From assembly GCA_028023455.1 (NCBI GenBank), contig JAQFVV010012394.1, forward strand, positions 29,469,010 through 29,533,009: 64,000 nt of DNA, read 5' to 3'. Position numbers and translations under genes: made by a program. This document shows positions 11,850 to 22,625 of the stretch, piece by piece (position 1 is the stretch's first letter; the number at the start of each line of letters is the position of its first letter). This DNA is from Epiperipatus broadwayi. Taxonomy: Eukaryota > Onychophora > Udeonychophora > Euonychophora > Peripatidae. Below the pieces are notes generated by a model, which was not told the DNA's origin, did not search any database, and saw only the letters and a list, made by a program, of their open reading frames with translations.

Positions 11850-13560
11850 ACAGGAGATAGATTATTTGTAGTTATAAAACTTGTAGATATGAGTAGGAAT
11901 ACATCTAGACAGTTATATATGTTTTTTTATAGATATAAAGAAGGCATATGATAGAGTAAATAGAAATGGATTATGGGTAAGTTTAGTAAATTTGAAAATG
12001 AATGTAGCTTTGGTGGATCTTATTAAGAAATTGTATGAAAATAATTACTATACATATCAATTAGGAAATATAGAATCAGTTAAAGTTAAAAATGGGGTAG
12101 TATTAAGGCAAAGTCTCCATATGTCACCTATTTTGTTTTTGTTATATTTGAGAGAAATGGAGAGAACAGTAGAAAAAGTAGGAAGAGGAGTAGAGATACC
12201 ATTAATAGGTAGCAAGGAAGTATATGCCTTATCAGATTTTTTATTTGCAGATATCTTCTTATGCACAGAAAGTAGGGAAGATATGAGAGTTATGCTGAAG
12301 ACATGCACAAGAGTGGATAAAGAGATGGGGATTAAATTTAGTGAAAATAAATCAAAAGTAATGTTGATAAATATTGGGGAAAGAGAAGAGAAAGAATTTT
12401 TATTGGGGGATATAAAATTAAATGTGATGAATAGATATAACTATTTGGGAGTCATCTTAAATAATCAGAGAAATTGTTTGGATGAATGAGGAAAAAATGA
12501 TAAATGAAGCAAAGAAATGAAATGGATTGATAAAGAAATTAACAATATTTTCATATAATAAATATGATGTAGCTAGAATTGTATGGAAGTGAGTAGCAGT
12601 AACAGGATTAATTTATGGTAATGATGCATTATGTGTTAGTAAAGTGGTATTATATTACTTAGAAAAATTACAAATAGAAATAAGAAAACATGCATTAGAT
12701 CCAGATGTGTGGACAGCAAAGAAAGCAATTCAGAAAAAAATGGGATGGTCAAGTATTTATATGAGATGCAAAAAGCAAAATGAAAATGTTCAGTAGATTG
12801 CAATTTATGGATAATGAAGAATAGCCAAAATAGTATTTAATTGGGTTATGAGTAAAGAACAGGCAATAAGATGGGTGAAGAAGATAGTATGGTATGCAGA
12901 AGATTTGGATAAAGAATTTATATTAGTATACTTATGCAAAAGGTGGTATGATTGTGTTAGGATAATTGTTGAGTATTACAGTGATAAGGAATAGGATAGA
13001 AGAATAGATGCATTAATAAAAAAACAGGGAGTTGGGGAAATGGAGTACTAGTATGAAGAGTAAAAGTAGTTTAAATAAATATAGAAATAAACAGAATATT
13101 GGATGTCAGTTAATTCATGATAATAGCAAGGAAAATAGTTTACTGTTTAAGGTTTGAACAAGATCTTTAGCAACAAGGGTATGTATACATAAATGGAAAC
13201 ATGTGAATGATTTAGTCTGCAAGTTATGTAAGGAAGGCATAGAAAATATTAGGCAAGTGTTAATTGAATATAAATCCTTGCAAGCAGAAAGAGTACAAAT
13301 AATGAAGTTGTGGGAGAATAAATATAAACCAAGTGATTATACAGAAAGTGGGTTTTTGGTTTTATGCTGGATTTGGTGAAAGATAAGGGGGATTTAAATA
13401 TAAAGGTAATGGAGTTTCTAAAGATTATGTTGTGAAAATAAGATAAAGAGGATAGTAAAAAATATTGGAAAAACATAGAGTGGTGGATGGAAAGGGAAGG
13501 TAAGGTGGTTAACAGGTTTCTCAGGGTATTGAATCTGAGAGATTTCTAACTCCAAAAGGG
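11850..13560 (+). mobile_element. LINE family A, 5'-truncated copy
   Basis: Contains reverse transcriptase motifs, a long C-terminal region and a degraded zinc-knuckle in the usual LINE order. Motif A appears as FIDIKKAYDRVNRNGLW at about 11.93 kb, after a T-run (11922-11928) whose extra base shifts the frame. The zinc-binding segment near 13.2 kb reads VCKLCKEGIENIRQVLIEY, having lost the His and last Cys that are kept in the copy at 1-150. The end of homology is not defined; ATCTGAGAGATTTCTAACTC near 13.53 kb may be close to it. Confidence 0.7.
11992..12489 (+). pseudogene. LINE family A reverse transcriptase fragment
   Basis: This is the longest open piece (165 codons) of the family A reverse transcriptase. 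KNGVVLRQSLHMSPILFLLYL corresponds to the LxQGxxxSPxLFxLY block of RT; the usual QGC/QGD is QSL here. DFLFADIFLCTESREDMRVML is the FADD active-site block, with the second catalytic Asp replaced by Ile, so it cannot be active. MGIKFSENKSKVMLINIG is the following thumb-side motif. The upstream frame is lost at a T-run and stops appear after residue 165. The methionine is internal, not a true start. The LINE clade cannot be assigned from this piece. Confidence 0.75.
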
Positions 13561-14276
13561 AGAATCCACAGTGCATTACATTATAAGAAAACTTTTAAGT
13601 TAGTAATTTAAATTTTTTAAAAATTAAAGTGAAAAATACATCATGCAGAAAAAATTTAATAATGAGATAAGTATCCTAGATAACATATTTTTTTTATTTT
13701 TTATTATTATCAATTCCACATTGTTTAATTTGTATAATTTAAATACTTTTTTCTAACATAAATATTAAATAATTAAAATTTTAAAGCTGGGTAAAGTAGT
13801 TTCGCTTATTTATAAACCGCTGCCAATAGACTCATAGAAAACTAGAATATTGAAAAAAAAATGTAAAGTTTAATTGTTTGATGGTAACATTATTTATTTG
13901 ATTTTTTAAATCGATTTTACATTGTTAAAATTTATACTTTTTAAATTTAATTTTAAATCTTTTTCTTTTTTAAATATTAAATAATTAATTTTTTTAAAAC
14001 TGAGTAAAAGAAAGTCATCTTATATAAGCCTATAATAATTAAAAATACTGCACAGAAATGGCTAAATAACATTGATGCAATAAATAAATAAATCAATAAT
14101 AATTGCCATGGTTGGATGCTAAAGTTATTCACCAGAAATTTTTACAAATTCCACTATGTTAAATTTTTATAATTTTAAAGTAAATTTAAAATTAAAATTA
14201 AAAATATATTTTTTATTTTTTTAAATGTTAAATAATCAAATGTTTAAAATCTGATAAAAAAAATAATTATGTCAAG
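13561..14276. other. AT-rich stretch, no recognisable feature
   Basis: TTTAAA/AAATTT-rich, low complexity. No gene seen. Confidence 0.4.
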
Positions 14277-14378
14277 CATTGGTGGTCGAGAGGTCAGCGA
14301 CAGCTGCTTTACAAGTAGTTGTCCTGGGTTAGTGGGTTCACTTCCCCGCTGATGCTATGACACATGAGGAAAAAAATA
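14277..14378 (+). mobile_element. tRNA-derived SINE, family S1
   Basis: GGTGGTCGAGAGGTCAGCG (box A region) is followed by box B GGTTCACTTCC at 14335-14345, the family tail GATGCTATGACACATGA and an A-run. It is closer to an intact tRNA-like head than the 1.66-kb copy. Confidence 0.75.
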
Positions 14379-14829
14379 TTATGTGCAAGCCTGAAGTAAT
14401 TAAAAATATTGAATAGAAGCCCTTAATATAAATATATTTTCGAATTCTTAATATAAATATATCAAAAACACAAAAACTACAATTTATTTGTAAAAATAAT
14501 TTTTTATTGCACTGTTTTCTTTCTGAATCTCTGAAAGCAACCAAACATTGTATCATTTTAGATACAAATGGTAGGATTACTCTGAGGTCATTCAGTATAG
14601 GAACTGCTTCATCAAAAGGACCAATTCTGAGAAAAGAATAAGAAATGTTTTTTATACATAAATTAATGTGTATAAATTTTACTAACATATTATAAAACAA
14701 TTCCATTTTTACTGTTCATATTTCATGATTATTTAATTTCCAAAAATGTTTTATTAAAATAGCATCAATAAAAAAACTTCATATTGTTTTATTGCTTAGG
14801 AGTTCATAAGAATTTTGAATACCAGATCT

Positions 14830-15005
14830 GTGAATGCCAGAATCAATCCTGGAACTTTCTCATATCAAATACTCTACCAGCTGCACCAAACTACAAGGAT
14901 ATGGCTTTATTAGTTTGAACATCAGAACTCTGAGTGGCAGAATTGATCTTGTGACCTCCCAGTCCCAAGTTGAATGTTCTACTATGCCAAATGTGCAGAA
15001 AATGA
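14830..15005 (-). mobile_element. Two tandem tRNA-like SINE heads
   Basis: On the minus strand TGGCATAGTAGAACATTCAA with GATCAATTCTGCCAC, then GCAGCTGGTAGAGTATTTGA with GGATTGATTCTGGC, each give a box-A-like string followed by a degenerate box B. The arrangement suggests two adjacent or dimeric tRNA-derived SINEs. Short frames over this interval on either strand are unlikely to be genes. Confidence 0.4.
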
Positions 15006-15795
15006 TAATATCAATAAAATCAATACATTGAAAATAAAAAAATCTTCTAATGGGCTTAGAGTAAAGTAACATAAAAAATAAAGACAACCATTGAGAATTG
15101 GAAATGAAAATTGGAACAAATAGATTACTCTAAAATTGTCCACCTTTAAAATTACAACACTATAGCTGATGACACTTTGATTTTATTTCAAGCTAATGTG
15201 AATGAGATATGTAACTTTAATTAAACATTTATTGCATTTATTTAACATTATACTTTATTCATACTCTATATATGCTTTTAATTACATGCATAGCCTTTTT
15301 CATCACATTTCAAATATATCAGTTTTTCACGGATGCAAATTTTTTTGAAAAACAAATTGTATTCAATCAAAGCCAACATGCTTGTATAGTTAAATGAATC
15401 TGAAACCAGGTCAGTATTTACTTATTATGATGTCTTTAGTTTTTTAACATCAAAGACATCTTAGTCCCTGGCCAGATTAGTATAAGACCAACAAAACTTA
15501 AAATAATAATTTGGTTACATAAATGCTGTTCAATGGCAAATTCTTTTTTCTACTACATTTACACCCCCCATTGTGAGCTTTAGTAATCAATAGATGGTAG
15601 TTGGTAATGCTGAACAATATTTGTGTAAGTAGTTGTCTTGTGATGGTTTGTTGGTTTACTGACTGTTAAAATAGATGAGATTATTTTATGGAATGATAAT
15701 TGTAATGTGTAGACAATAAATTCAAATATTATATAAAATTATGATAATTAATAAATTTTTACACATGAATTCTCATATAGGCTTACATAAATAAT
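15006..15795. other. No recognisable gene
   Basis: AT-rich single-copy-looking sequence; nothing supported. Confidence 0.35.
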
Positions 15796-16187
15796 AATTA
15801 ATATTTATTTTATAAAGCACAGACAGTTAGTTGAAATTAAATTGAAAGGCTACAAATCTCTCATGCTTAATATAATACTTATCTGACAGCCAATCAGATG
15901 TTATGATGGCTGTCTGAATAGCAATCAAACCATAAACACAAAACAGAGAACTTTACAAAAAAGGGCAGTCCACCCTCTTCTTTACTTGTCTTTCTGTATA
16001 TCTAAGCCAGTCTGAAGCCATTTTCTTGTAAAATTCTCTGTCTCATGTTTATGGTTTGATTGCTATTCAGACAGCCATCATAACATCTGATTGGCTGTCA
16101 GATAAGTATTATAATAAGCATGAGAGGTTTGTAGCCTTTCAATTTAATTGCAACTAACTGTCTGTGCTTTATAAAATAAATATTATT
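15796..16187. mobile_element. Foldback element, about 160-bp arms
   Basis: Arms at about 15796-15955 and 16028-16187 are near-perfect inverted copies, for example ATCTGATTGGCTGTCAGATA against TATCTGACAGCCAATCAGAT. The spacer holds GGGCAGTCCACCCTC and a CTAAGCCAGTCTGAAG string that recurs inverted in the neighbouring unit. No coding capacity. Confidence 0.85.
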
Positions 16188-16325
16188 TACATACTTTACT
16201 GCAATTTATAACATCTAAAAGCTACCACACAATAAATCATAGGATTTCACACTGTATGTTTGTAATTTAGACTCAGTGAGTTAAATGTGAAGATTTTTAT
16301 AGCTTCATGCTTTCAAACCTAAATT

Positions 16326-16508
16326 CTTCAGTCTGGCTTAGATATATAGAAATACAAGTAATGAAAAGGGTGGACTGCTCTTTTCTTGTAAAATTCTCTG
16401 TCTTGTGTTTACAGTTTGATTGCTATTTAGACAGCCATCATAACATCTGATTGGCTGTCAGATAAGTATTATAATAAGCATGAGAGGTTTGCAGCCTTTC
16501 AATTTAAT
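16326..16508 (+). repeat. Third copy of the 16-kb foldback unit
   Basis: CTTCAGTCTGGCTTAGATAT through GGTGGACTGCTC is the inverse of the preceding foldback's spacer. It continues directly into TTTTCTTGTAAAATTCTCTG and the same right-arm sequence, ending in CCTTTCAATTTAAT. So the unit is spacer plus arm, present three times: once inverted and twice direct. Confidence 0.8.
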
Positions 16509-17370
16509 AAATGATAATACAGGTTGAGATAATCTATTTATTTTAAAATACTAACATAATCACATTTGGTGTGTTTGTTATGATAGCATGGAATTCATCT
16601 TCCACTAATATGATAATTCAAGTCTATGGCTAACTTTAAATACAATCAACTTTTCTGTATACAGTTAGTTAATTTTTTTCTGTTTTCATTGAATAGTATT
16701 ATTACCTAAGTTTGAAAGTCCTTATAATTGCACTATATTGTTTTAAAATCTTTCTTACCTTTATTTGTAAAAATATTCTGTATTCTATTTTTAATATTAG
16801 CATTAATTATATAAATATGTAAATTAAATTTATAATATATAATTAACATTATAATCTATATATCTCTCCCATGAAAACAATATTCAGTTTCACCATAAAA
16901 CATCATTTTCAAAGTCATGCATTTCTCATTCCTTTTACATATTCAATTCAATGATGGTATGATTTTACAATAATAGATTCTATGGTCTGACATCTAACAA
17001 ATTGAAGAACATATTGATTGGGTATATGATTTTGCTATTGTATTTTTAAAATTTTATGAAGCAAAGACATTCTAAAGAAGTGTGGTATTAAGTGTTTCCA
17101 TTGAGAAGATATAGCAGAGAATGTAATACATTGGAGATCTACAATTAGACATAGCATTGACGTATATCAAAAAGAAAAGTTTTCTTCTGAAGAAATTAAA
17201 AGACAACATGGTAAAAAAGCAACAAACAGAAAAATGGATTAGTATATTTATATGTGGACATATTTGTGATTCACAAATTGGTTTGTATAGTGTCATCTGC
17301 AAAATACATTTCTAGAATATTTTTTTCTCTTTCCTTTCTTTCACTTTTTTTTGAATTGTTATAGCTGCTC
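16509..17370. other. AT-rich stretch, no recognisable feature
   Basis: No supported gene. A 76-codon minus-strand frame at 17072-17302 has no recognisable domain. Confidence 0.35.
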
Positions 17371-17374
17371 AGTA

Positions 17375-17582
<208 letters not shown>

Positions 17583-17584
17583 AT

Positions 17585-18690
17585 ATCTGGCACATTGATT
17601 TCATAGTGGATTCTTAAAATTAGTTGGATGAAAAATATAATGGGAGTTTTGAAAACAATTGGTACAAAATGGAAAATGGATGGCCTATGGGTTTACCATT
17701 AAGTGCTGCTTTGTCTAGTATTGTTTTAAACCATCATGAAAATATCATATTACCAAAATATAACATATTCCAAGAATTTATATATATATATGAGATATGT
17801 CGGTGATGTCTTAATGATTTCTAAAAATGAAACCATTGACAAGATTATAGAAAAATTTTAGTCTACAAGTGGTCTAACTTTGAATACTATTAAAGAAGAT
17901 CAACTTCATAGGGTCAAATATTTGGACTTAAATATTTTCGAAGAAAGAAAAAAAACTAGTATATAGAATGTTACTGAAGCCATTCAACATAAGAGGATAT
18001 ACTCATCGTAAAGCTAATATCCAATTACACATAAATGGGCAGGCTTTAAGACTTTTTTGTACAGAAACTATCATCTTTGTTGCTTTGAAGCAGATAAAAA
18101 GAACAACATAGAATTATACACTAAGAATTTATTGAGTATTGGTTTCAAATTAAGTGCTATTAAAACATGTATATACAACTTTTATAATAACATCAATAAG
18201 AACAGATCAAGGATGACAGAAAGTTTTTAACTATCTTTTTTATAAAAACCATATACCAAAAATAATAAAGAGCCTCTCCAAGGACTTTTGAATAAGTATA
18301 CAGATGCCTCTTAATAGTAATAGGGCAATCAATAATTCTAAGGACCATATTAATTATGAATCCACCCACCCCAGGTTGTTTATGGAATGACGTGACCTCA
18401 AATAAGTTGTAAAGCTATATACATCATTGAGACACATGCTAATATTGCCACCAGGATATATGAACACAGATATTTGTATAATAAATCCAAAAATAAAGAT
18501 GAAACTAGATCAATATTCTGGGAGCACCAAGTTGCAAACATTCACATTTTTGAACCTTCTGAAGCCAGCATTATTTGTTCAGAGAGAGATGATGTTAAAA
18601 GAAGAGTGAAGGAAGTCTATTTTATATCTAATAATAACAACTCCATTAACAAAAGAGAGGCTTGCTTTACTCTCTCCAAAGCATAGAATA
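17585..18690 (+). mobile_element. Penelope-like element copy 4 (RT and endonuclease relic)
   Basis: Frame-shifted but collinear. NGWPMGLPLSAALSSIVLNH at about 17.67-17.73 kb matches the xGxPMGSPLSPxxAN block of Penelope-type RT. MRYVGDVLMIS from 17790 is the YVDDV active site with the first Asp changed to Gly. LNTIKEDQLHRVKYLDLNIF (17.88-17.94 kb) is the next conserved block. At 18.43-18.69 kb HIETHANIATRIYEHRYLYN with ERDDVKRRVKEVYFISNN resembles the GIY-YIG-type domain that ends these proteins. The 3' flank carries repeat R2 with a hammerhead motif, as known for Penelope terminal repeats. The (TTA)n tract lies directly upstream. Confidence 0.65.
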
Positions 18691-18919
18691 TTTAGTGATT
18701 TGCATATTTGAATATTTTAAGTGAATATTTACATATGATTAAAAAGCATTATTTATCATATATTATTAATTAAATAGCTATGATTATGGGGTTTAAATAT
18801 TTCTCTGAAAACCTTAGCTATAAAGAATTTTCAATTTAAAGGAAGCTTCACTGGTTGATATGTCATTAACATATTTATATTTATTATATACATATTATTA
18901 AGTGAGAACATTATAAAGA

Positions 18920-19165
18920 GTACATTTGGGCTAAAGATAATTTCTAGTTTAATGAATGATCTGTAATAATCATTAATGTAATTCTATAAAGTAGTCTGTG
19001 GCAAAGTTGTGAGTTAAGAAAGTTTGCCACTTATAATAAAACTATACTGAATTGATATCTATAAAATCCTAAACAAATGATGAAAATATAAGAGACTGTG
19101 ATCTGGCCTAACTGATGAGTGCTAATCAGCATGAAATGCCTATTTTGGGAATTATTTATATTTTT
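18920..19165 (+). repeat. Repeat R2 (Penelope terminal-repeat-like), copy 1
   Basis: Begins near TTGGGCTAAAGATAATTTCT and runs through AAGTTGTGAG to the hammerhead at 19.1 kb. Related segments occur at 19.74-19.87, 31.17-31.33 (-), 31.44-31.74, 33.68-33.97 (-), 34.6-34.7, 40.0-40.26 and 62.94-63.01 kb. It lies just beyond the Penelope coding relic, where a terminal repeat would be expected. Confidence 0.6.
19101..19155 (+). ncRNA. Hammerhead ribozyme motif, family R2, copy 1
   Basis: Core CTGATGA at 19112-19118 and GAAA at 19133-19136 are intact. Stem II pairs 19119-19123 with 19128-19132 (GUGCU/AGCAU, closing pair G-U) around loop AAUC. Stem I pairs CCUAA (19107-19111) with UUGGG (19145-19149). 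Stem III is very weak (AUG/UAU, 2-nt loop), as in type I hammerheads of mobile elements that are thought to act as dimers. The predicted cut is after U19144. Confidence 0.7.
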
Positions 19166-19739
19166 CACATGTCTTTGGGCATATATTTCAGAAAATTGTG
19201 ATAAAATAGACGTTTGAAAAATGTATATATTAAGTTAAATGTATATCTAAAAAAGATGCATATGAAGTTAAAATTACGATATGAGCTATGTATGTCTTAC
19301 TTACTTAAAAAAAGTGAACTGGATGTTCACAAAAATACATCCAGAATGAGAAAGATTGATCTGACTTCTGAGCTGTTGTTGATTGTGATAGGATTAAGCT
19401 AAGGCGAAAAATGCGCTGAGATAAGAATAAAATTTATATATATGTTTAAACACATATATAATAGTTTCTAATCTTCACTATGGAATAAATGAGTTGCTAA
19501 ATTCTGGAAAACTACAGTCGAAAGTAATCACAAAATTGAGGCACAATATTTGAATGCTATCTGTTGTTGTCAATTCTGTTACATCGAACTCGTATTAAAT
19601 TCTTGTAATAAATTTTTTAAGTTATATTTAAATTACCAACCACATAAATAAAAACAACTGAAATTAAATCAATCTAAAAAGATATTATGCATGAAAAATA
19701 AAGATGACGTTGACTTATTTGTATGTGTTTGTGTATAAC

Positions 19740-19870
19740 TAAAAGCAGATTATAATAATCTTTAACTGAGTTTAAAATTTACATACGACTAAAGATATTC
19801 TTTAGTTTAAATAATTGGGTGGCGGTAATTATTAATGTATTTATATAATGTGGTTAATGTCAGTATATTG
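19740..19870 (+). repeat. Repeat R2 fragment
   Basis: AATCTTTAACTGAGTTTAAA and the following CTAAAGATATTCTTTAGTTT align with the R2 copy at 31.45-31.55 kb. No ribozyme core is kept. Confidence 0.5.
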
Positions 19871-20004
19871 GAATGCAGTAGATTTGACATTTGAAATCGA
19901 CGGGTAATAATAATATAATTACGTTTCGAAAATAAAGTGACATAATTGGTTTGGAGAGAGAATATATATATATGTTAGGATATGTTTTTTTTGTGCCAAT
20001 TATA

Positions 20005-20280
20005 TTATTTTATGATCATCATCTTCAACCATTATCAATCCACTGCAGGATGAAGGTCTCTCCAAGTTTAATCCATCTTCTCCGATCTTTAGCTTCTCAT
20101 CTCCACAACACCCCTGCACATTTTCTTATTTCATCCATCCATCTCACATATGGTCTCTTTCTGGGTCTTTTACAATCTCTTGGAATCCAGTTTAAAATTT
20201 CAATTGTCCATCTATTATCATGTCTTCTAGCAATATGTCCAGCCCAACTCCATTTCAATCTTTTAATTATTTTACTGTAA
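20005..20280 (-). mobile_element. RTE-like element, 3' end fragment
   Basis: The minus strand matches the 3' end of the complete RTE copy at 22.6 kb (CTGCAGTGGATTGATAATGG and a GATGATGAT-type tail). Only the last 270 bp remain, the usual pattern of a 5'-truncated LINE. It abuts an oppositely oriented tail at 20.28 kb. Confidence 0.8.
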
Positions 20281-20645
20281 ATATTTACCAGTCCTTACTT
20301 AGGGATCTGAGATTTGGACATTTAACAGAAAAACAATTCAAAAAGTTTAATCGTTTAGTGAATTATGGGAAGATGTATTTGGGAATGAAAAAAGGGATTA
20401 AAAATGAAATACTTGGGTGAGAAAAGAACAAATATTATTAACATCATTGAAAAAATTAAGAGACTGAAATAGAGTTGGGATGGGCATATTTTTAGAAGAA
20501 ATGTTAATAGATGAGCAATTGAAATCTTAAATGGGATCCCTAATGATTATAAAGGACCCCAAAACAGACCACATATTAGATGGGTAAAAAAAATAAGAGT
20601 GTAATGTTGGTGTGATGTATTAATGTAATAATTATGCACTTACAA
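20281..20645 (+). mobile_element. RTE-like element, C-terminal fragment, opposite orientation
   Basis: The plus strand reads through the region that is deleted from the 22.6-kb copy (CAGTCCTTACTTAGGGATCT, then a TLTEKQFKKFNR-type stretch) and then the KIKRLK-SW-GH block. It ends without the GATGAT tail. Together with the preceding minus fragment it makes a head-to-head pair joined at about 20280. Confidence 0.65.
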
Positions 20646-21378
20646 AGTATTATATTCTCCTATTGTTTTTTGCAATTTTATTTATTATAAATAAATTAAT
20701 TTTTTCAAAATAATAGTAATACATTTTTAGATTTTTCTTTTCACTGAATCATCCAGAAAACATTAAATCGATATCACATACGTTAGTCAACGTAAAAATG
20801 TTTAAAAAGACCAAATATCAATTTATATCTGAACCAAACTTGAATTTTTAATTTAAAAAGCTTGAACCGGATTGGATGAGAGGTAAAAATGCGTCCCAAA
20901 AAGAATATATATATATTGTTTATTGATTCTGTTTATAAAAATGATGTCAAAATGTTTTTTTCTAACTTTATTTTAATTGATAAAAATGTTTTTTTATTGA
21001 TGCAGAAATTTTGTAATTTAATAAATATTAATTCAACCCATGATCAATGTAAATTATTAAGATTTGAAGTTTCAAGCTATTTTTTTCGCTAAGTCTACAA
21101 AATGATCGTCTGCTAGAATACTGTCTGATAAATTCTGCTTTATTCAAAAGAAAAGTCTAGACAGAGGGTCTGTCTCCTTATATATTTTGTTAAAAGTATA
21201 TTTAATATACTTATATGGTGGCTATAAGTTGTATCTCATTAACGAATTATTTAAATACAATATCATTTAATGTTACTTAGGTTGCGTGCTATTCAAGTTA
21301 ATATTTCAAAATTGTAATCATTCTATGATTTTACTGAAACCGGTAATTTGTAAAGATATATAAACATTGCCATATCTC
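20646..21378. other. AT-rich stretch, no recognisable feature
   Basis: A 67-codon frame at 20889-21092 has no recognisable domain and I do not call it. Confidence 0.35.
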
Positions 21379-21573
21379 ACCTTGCCTTCAAATAATGGAC
21401 TAATCCAGATTCCGTCTTATCTAGATGCAGTGCAACATCATCGCCTATTGGCCCGTTCTTGCCATTGGCAATATATGATCTATCTGTATATGCTTATATT
21501 CATGGCGATAAATGCTCAATCCGATCTAGATAAGATGAAATCAGGACTAGTTTATTGTTTGAAGGCAAGGTAA
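21379..21573. mobile_element. Foldback element, about 46-bp imperfect arms
   Basis: CCTTGCCTTCAAA at about 21380 is mirrored by TTTGAAGGCAAGG at about 21560, and CTTATCTAGAT is mirrored by ATCTAGATAAG. The arms flank about 95 bp that are less AT-rich than the surroundings. Confidence 0.7.
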
Positions 21574-22600
21574 TATATGACAGACATGAAATAGTCTTCA
21601 GCTTCTAACTTATTAAAACAGCTATAAAATAATAGACCACAGCATCATCACAAATAAATATAGTCATTCTAAATTTTTTAAAAAGAGAAAAATACAAAAA
21701 CAAATGTAATAATAATATTACACTAAATGAGAGTTTTGCAATAGATATACAAATTAATTCTTTAGCCATAAATACATCTACATAAAAAAAAAAAACATAC
21801 TGTTCCGGTATGATGTTTTAGATACTGTCTATAAACTTTTTTTGCAGCAAACGTTTCTTTCAGAAATACTTCAATACCATATCTAATTGTAGTTCTCCAA
21901 TCCATTCTATTCTCTGCTTTTATTTTCTCAATGAAAACAGTTAATGTTGCACTGCTTTAGAATATTCTTGAGATAATTATAACTGTCATAAACAGGGGCT
22001 GCCTCTCCTACAAATAACCATCCTCACATTCTCCAAAAAACACCATTCTAAAGACTAATATATTGTTTATTTGTTTCACATGTCCAATCTAATAAAGGTA
22101 CACATAGATTAAATCTCTTAATTTCCATTCTTTATGAAACTAAAAATTCCATGAAAAAATATAATTCAACATATACAATTCTCTGGAGAAGATTATTATT
22201 ATCAGAACATCAAAAATATGCTATTCTTTTACATTTTCACACCTATAAAAATAGCTTTCTTGGTTTAAATCTTCATACCAACTTTGGTTTAAAGCGAGAA
22301 AGAATCTCCTGTTACTTCAATAAACTCAACAAAAGAGCTATAGTAAAGAGAGAAAACTTGTTCAGCTTTAGAGAAATTGTCAATTAGTAATAATAGATAG
22401 TTTATTAGCAACATCAAGAGCTAAAATTATATGTGTTTACATGGATAATCTTTTCATTTTCATTTTTTATCAAACTAAAAATCTATGAAAAAAAATATAA
22501 TTTAATGTATATATGTAAACTATGAATCTTCAGTCTGTTATCAAAGCATCATTTATAGATTACAAAATCATGGTGTACATAAGTTTTGTGGCTATTATTA
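21574..22600. other. No recognisable gene
   Basis: A 78-codon frame at 22151-22387 lacks recognisable motifs. Otherwise AT-rich sequence. Confidence 0.35.
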
Positions 22601-22625
22601 TATGACTGTATCATCATCATCATTA

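Noticed and set aside
14834-15087. Overlapping 65- and 75-codon frames on both strands
   Set aside because: They lie over tRNA-like SINE sequence and have no protein motif.
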